Assembly (NCBI GenBank): GCA_021161545.1
Contig: JAGHAJ010000256.1
Location: 1-8,721 of the forward strand
Origin: Synergistota bacterium
GTDB lineage: Bacteria > Synergistota > JAGHAJ01
DNA length: 8,721 bases
Direction of reading: 5' to 3'
Shown here one piece after another: positions 5,678-8,721 of the stretch; positions within the stretch are counted from its first letter, which is position 1; the number at the start of each line of letters is the position of its first letter. A program made the position numbers and the translations under genes. The notes under the pieces are model-generated. The model was not told where the DNA came from and ran no database searches. It saw only the letters and a program-made list of their open reading frames with translations.

Positions 5678-7666
5678 ATGAAAAAATCAGTCATCATCTA
5701 TTGCCTTGTTGTTTTGCTTTCGTTTTCAGCAACAGCAAAAGCCAGGTTACCAAACTATAACTACATCAGATACCTCTTCTATAATGAAGGGTTGCAGAGA
5801 CTTGCAAACATAGCGAGAAATACCTCACCAGAAGAGTTGCTGCACTCGAACAGGGTGTTATCTGCGTTTCTGATAGCAAACACCTACAGATTAAGATTTA
5901 ACTGGGAACAGGCTGCCAAGTGGTACAAAGCCATATGGGTAAAAAAGCCAAAGGAGTGGGTATGGGCAGCTGCTTATTACGCTTTCTCGTTAAAGAGGCT
6001 GAAAAAATACAAAGAAGCCGCAAGAATATTGCAGAAACTTCCCATGTCAAGTTCTTATTATCTGAATGCTCGAATTCATTATCACTTAGGTGTATGTCTA
6101 TCAGAAATAGGCGATGACAAAGCTGTATATCACTTCCTGAGGGCATCCAGTATAGACAGCACTTTAAAGCCGTTTGCCTACCAAAGAATAGCTTCCTTCT
6201 ACTTAAAGGAAAAGAGATACAAAGATGCTTACATTATGGCTGTCTCACTACTTGAAGAAAACATCTACAACAGGGTGGCCAGAAAGATATTCTTGCGTGT
6301 ATACCCTACCATTAAAAAACACAGCATAAATACAAGGTTCATATATGCAAAACTGCTATTTCAGAACGGAGAATACAAAAATGCCCTTCAAGTATTCAGA
6401 ACCATAAAGGGCATAACAGGAATGTATTGGCAGGCAAAGTGCTTAACGGCACTTAAAAGGTACAGCACTGCCATATCGATTTACAAATACATCGTAAGGA
6501 GATTCCCAGACAATAGCCTTACCCACCATGCACTAAAGAGGCTCTTTCGCATAGCCTACTACAACCTCAAATACAGGCTTACCGGTATAAGGATTATAAA
6601 AGGGACAATAAATAAGCTTCCATTACCAGAAAGGGCATACTCATCGTATCTGCTGTATCTATTATATAAAAAGTCAAACAACCACTACATGAAATCCTAC
6701 TGGCGAAACATATTATTAAGAAAGTACCCAAACACCAAGTATGCGCGCCTATTGGCAAGAGAGCTGGGTATAACATCCTATCTTCGCAGAAACTACAAAA
6801 GCGCCTTAAAGTACTTCAAGATAGTGAACAACTACTACTGGATAGCACTATGTTACAAGAAGTTAAAAAATAGATACATGTACAGGAAATACCTCAATCT
6901 GGAAAGAAAGGCCAACCCTACATCCTACTACACTACCCTACTAAAGAGGAAGATTAAAATGCAGAAGCTACCCAAGAGCTATAGTATCCCGACATATTGG
7001 GAAGAGCGTGCAGGGTTTGTTGAAGCTGCATTCAGCAGATATAAAAGGAATCTGATAGGAACAAAAACCCCATTTAAAAGTTACTATCGGATAGCTCTCC
7101 TCTCACAGGTGTTTGCAAACTATAGACAATCCATGGGATACGCTTACATCTATATCCTAAAAAGGAGCCATAACATACCTCAGGCTATATGGAAATTATA
7201 TCTTCCAAAAACCGTGTATTGGAAATACATAGCACAGACAGCAGAAAGACTGCATCTGAACCCTTACCTCATATTGGCACTCACGAAACACGAAAGTTCT
7301 TTTGACCCAATGGCAGTTTCATATGCAGGTGCAATAGGGCTTATGCAGATACTTCCGGGAACTGCAAAGGAAGTATTAAAGATAAAAAACACAAACGAGC
7401 TTTTTATTCCCGCAATAAACATAAAGGCTGGTAGTATATACCTCTATTCAAAATTAAAGAGACTGAAAAGATTAGAATGGGCTATTGCCTCTTACAATGC
7501 TGGAGAAAGGAAGGTAAAGGAGTGGGTATCCGGATACAAAAAACTCAGGAAAAGGTATTCACCCGTTGAATGGATAGAATTTATTAAGTACACAGAGACA
7601 AGAAACTATGTAAAACAAGTGCTATCATCATACCATCTATATAAGATGATATATCAAAGGAGGTAG
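5678..7666 (+). CDS. Soluble/periplasmic lytic transglycosylase, Slt70-like
   Basis: A 662-residue exported protein, close in size to Slt70. Residues 1-22 are a signal peptide (MKKSV, a hydrophobic core, then ATAKA with cleavage probably near residue 22). Residues 23 to about 510 are helical repeats of TPR or Slt superhelix type; clear units are near 96-122, 131-160, 165-194, 220-244 and 248-279. The C-terminal 145 residues are an SLT domain that cuts the MurNAc-GlcNAc bond to form 1,6-anhydroMurNAc ends. KHESSFDP has catalytic Glu539, and GAIGLMQILPGTA (551-563), NIKAGSIYLY (581-590), AIASYNAG (602-609) and YTETRNYV (638-645) complete the signature. The protein is visibly rich in Lys, Arg and Tyr. 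The ATG is fixed by an in-frame TAA 9 nt upstream and by the signal peptide; no Shine-Dalgarno sequence precedes it. The stop comes 4 nt before the cupin gene. Confidence 0.93.
   Translation: MKKSVIIYCLVVLLSFSATAKARLPNYNYIRYLFYNEGLQRLANIARNTSPEELLHSNRVLSAFLIANTYRLRFNWEQAAKWYKAIWVKKPKEWVWAAAYYAFSLKRLKKYKEAARILQKLPMSSSYYLNARIHYHLGVCLSEIGDDKAVYHFLRASSIDSTLKPFAYQRIASFYLKEKRYKDAYIMAVSLLEENIYNRVARKIFLRVYPTIKKHSINTRFIYAKLLFQNGEYKNALQVFRTIKGITGMYWQAKCLTALKRYSTAISIYKYIVRRFPDNSLTHHALKRLFRIAYYNLKYRLTGIRIIKGTINKLPLPERAYSSYLLYLLYKKSNNHYMKSYWRNILLRKYPNTKYARLLARELGITSYLRRNYKSALKYFKIVNNYYWIALCYKKLKNRYMYRKYLNLERKANPTSYYTTLLKRKIKMQKLPKSYSIPTYWEERAGFVEAAFSRYKRNLIGTKTPFKSYYRIALLSQVFANYRQSMGYAYIYILKRSHNIPQAIWKLYLPKTVYWKYIAQTAERLHLNPYLILALTKHESSFDPMAVSYAGAIGLMQILPGTAKEVLKIKNTNELFIPAINIKAGSIYLYSKLKRLKRLEWAIASYNAGERKVKEWVSGYKKLRKRYSPVEWIEFIKYTETRNYVKQVLSSYHLYKMIYQRR
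7658..7663 (+). promoter_or_regulatory. Shine-Dalgarno sequence of the cupin gene inside the transglycosylase C-terminus
   Basis: AGGAGG encodes the last two Arg codons of the transglycosylase, runs directly into its TAG stop, and lies 7 nt before the cupin ATG. Ribosomes finishing the upstream gene would stop over this site, favouring coupled translation. Confidence 0.85.
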
Positions 7667-7670
7667 GACA

Positions 7671-8018
7671 ATGATAATAAGAGGTAGTAGTTTGACAAAG
7701 GAGAAAAAGGTAGATTTTAAAGGAGGAAAAGGAGAATTCACAATAGGTTATCTCTTCAAAGACGAATCAAGGGAAAGTGGCACTACAAAGATAATGGTGG
7801 TTGAACTCCCTCCAGAATCATCAATAGGCTACCACCAGCACGTAGATGATGAAGAAATATACTACATACTGAGTGGAAAAGGCCTTGCAAACGACAACGG
7901 AAGCATCACAGAGATTCGACCTGGAGATGTGATGATAACAAGAAAGGGAGAGTACCACGGTATGGAAAATCACTCGAAAGAAACGCTTGTATTTCTTGCT
8001 ATAATAAACAAGGTATGA
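7671..8018 (+). CDS. Small single-domain cupin protein
   Basis: A 115-residue, probably cytoplasmic beta-barrel protein with both cupin motifs. Motif 1 is GYHQHVDDEEIYYILSG (53-69), with His55, His57 and Glu62 at the metal-ligand spacing. Motif 2 is GDVMITRKGEYHGMEN (85-100), with His96 as the fourth ligand and the usual Pro replaced by Arg91. A bound divalent metal is therefore likely. Small cupins of this type serve as isomerases, dioxygenases, sugar-binding or regulatory proteins, and the sequence does not tell which. It sits in a tight unit between the lytic transglycosylase (4-nt gap) and an MFS transporter (4-bp ATGA overlap). A role linked to the transported compound is possible but unproven. 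Confidence 0.88.
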   Translation: MIIRGSSLTKEKKVDFKGGKGEFTIGYLFKDESRESGTTKIMVVELPPESSIGYHQHVDDEEIYYILSGKGLANDNGSITEIRPGDVMITRKGEYHGMENHSKETLVFLAIINKV

Positions 8019-8721
8019 CAGAACACGACAACACACAGTGCAAAAAACGAGCATTTTGGGTATTATTTGCCTCCGTATTCATAGCAATGTCTGGCCTAGG
8101 TATAATTGCACCTTTAATGCCTATATATGCAAAGAGCCTTGGTGTAACCGGGATATGGCTGGGAATTGTATTTTCAGCCTTTTCCATATCGCGTACCATA
8201 TTCATGCCCATCATAGGCAGAATATCCGATAAAGGCGGTAAAAAGATATTCCTGCTTAGTGGGTTGCTAATGTATTCTATAGTTTCCATACTTTACACAT
8301 TCGCTACTGGTATCCTAAGTCTGACAGCAATAAGGTTTATCCACGGTATATCGTCTGCCATGGTCATACCAATAGCAATGGCATACATCGGAGAAATTGC
8401 ACCAAAAGGAAAAGAAGGAAGTTATATGGGAGTATTCTCTATGTCCTTCTTTCTTGGAATGGGAGCAGGACCATTTATAGGCGGAACACTGAGCGATGCT
8501 TTTGGAATAAAATATGCATTTTACGCAATGGGAACCCTAACAGCCATAGCCTTAATAAACACACTCGTTTCCCTACCCAATATAAAGGTAAAAAAGAAGC
8601 AGAAAGAGCCAGCAAAATTCAGGGAGATGCTGAAGAACAATGCAGTCAAAGGATTGTTCATATTCAGAACGATAAACTCAATGGGACGGGGAAGCATATC
8701 GTCTTTCCTACCAATACTGGC
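8015..8721 (+). CDS. Major facilitator superfamily transporter, DHA1-like; 3' end outside window
   Basis: The frame is open for 235 codons from ATG at 8015 to the right edge. The visible part covers roughly the six helices of the N-terminal half, the basic central loop (KVKKKQKEPAKFREMLKNN, 191-209) and the start of helix 7. Helix 1 includes GLGIIAPLMPIYAKSLG (27-43). Motif A between helices 2 and 3 is GRISDKGGKK (68-77). RFIHGISSAM (107-116) fits motif B. GMGAGPFIGG (148-157) matches motif C, typical of drug/proton antiporters in helix 5. The likely role is proton-coupled efflux of a small molecule through the inner membrane; the substrate cannot be told. The start overlaps the cupin stop as ATGA with AAGG just before it, so translation is probably coupled. 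The second half of the protein is missing. Confidence 0.92.
   Translation, partial: MTEHDNTQCKKRAFWVLFASVFIAMSGLGIIAPLMPIYAKSLGVTGIWLGIVFSAFSISRTIFMPIIGRISDKGGKKIFLLSGLLMYSIVSILYTFATGILSLTAIRFIHGISSAMVIPIAMAYIGEIAPKGKEGSYMGVFSMSFFLGMGAGPFIGGTLSDAFGIKYAFYAMGTLTAIALINTLVSLPNIKVKKKQKEPAKFREMLKNNAVKGLFIFRTINSMGRGSISSFLPIL

Noticed and set aside
1-8721. CRISPR array, insertion sequence, prophage or tRNA/rRNA genes
   Set aside because: No regularly spaced direct repeats, transposase or integrase motifs, or cloverleaf-type sequences were seen on either strand.

Overview
The window is an AT-rich bacterial segment with Ile/Lys-rich proteins and heavy use of ATA, AGA and AGG codons. It carries the anaerobic (cobalt-early) cobalamin pathway, a periplasm-facing c-di-GMP sensor and an exported peptidoglycan lytic enzyme. 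Together these suggest an anaerobic, probably Gram-negative-type bacterium. No rRNA or marker gene is present, so I do not name a taxon. I see no tRNA, rRNA, CRISPR array, insertion sequence or phage gene.

Positions 1-2723 (minus strand) hold a cobalamin operon. A near-consensus promoter (-35 TTGACT, 17 bp, -10 TATACT) leads into an AdoCbl-type cobalamin riboswitch (2510-2667). Then follow cbiC (2449-1826), cbiD (1842-757, overlapping cbiC by 17 bp) and a cbiE reading frame (760 down to the left edge, overlapping cbiD by 4 bp). The last frame continues past the edge into what looks like the beginning of a CbiT domain, so it is probably a CbiE-CbiT fusion. All three enzymes act on the corrin ring, and the riboswitch gives feedback control by the end product.

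Positions 2668-2774 are a divergent regulatory region. Back-to-back promoters drive the cobalamin operon to the left and a 948-residue membrane sensor to the right. The sensor reads, in order: TM, periplasmic dCache-like domain, TM, HAMP, coiled coil, GAF, GAF, coiled coil, HD-GYP. Its catalytic motifs are intact.

Positions 5641-8721 (plus strand) hold a second rightward unit: a 662-residue Slt-type lytic transglycosylase with a helical-repeat N-terminal part, a 115-residue cupin (start 4 nt after the transglycosylase stop), and an MFS transporter (start overlapping the cupin stop as ATGA) that is cut by the right edge.

The most unusual signal is that both single-promoter plus-strand genes (sensor and transglycosylase) lack a Shine-Dalgarno sequence. 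Each has an extended -10 element (TGnTAnAAT-like) ending 6 or 8 nt before the ATG, which predicts leaderless or nearly leaderless mRNAs. The cbiC, cbiD and cupin starts, in contrast, have clear Shine-Dalgarno sequences. I found no clearly new defence or mobile system; the gene content is recognisable, and the interest lies in regulation and gene context.
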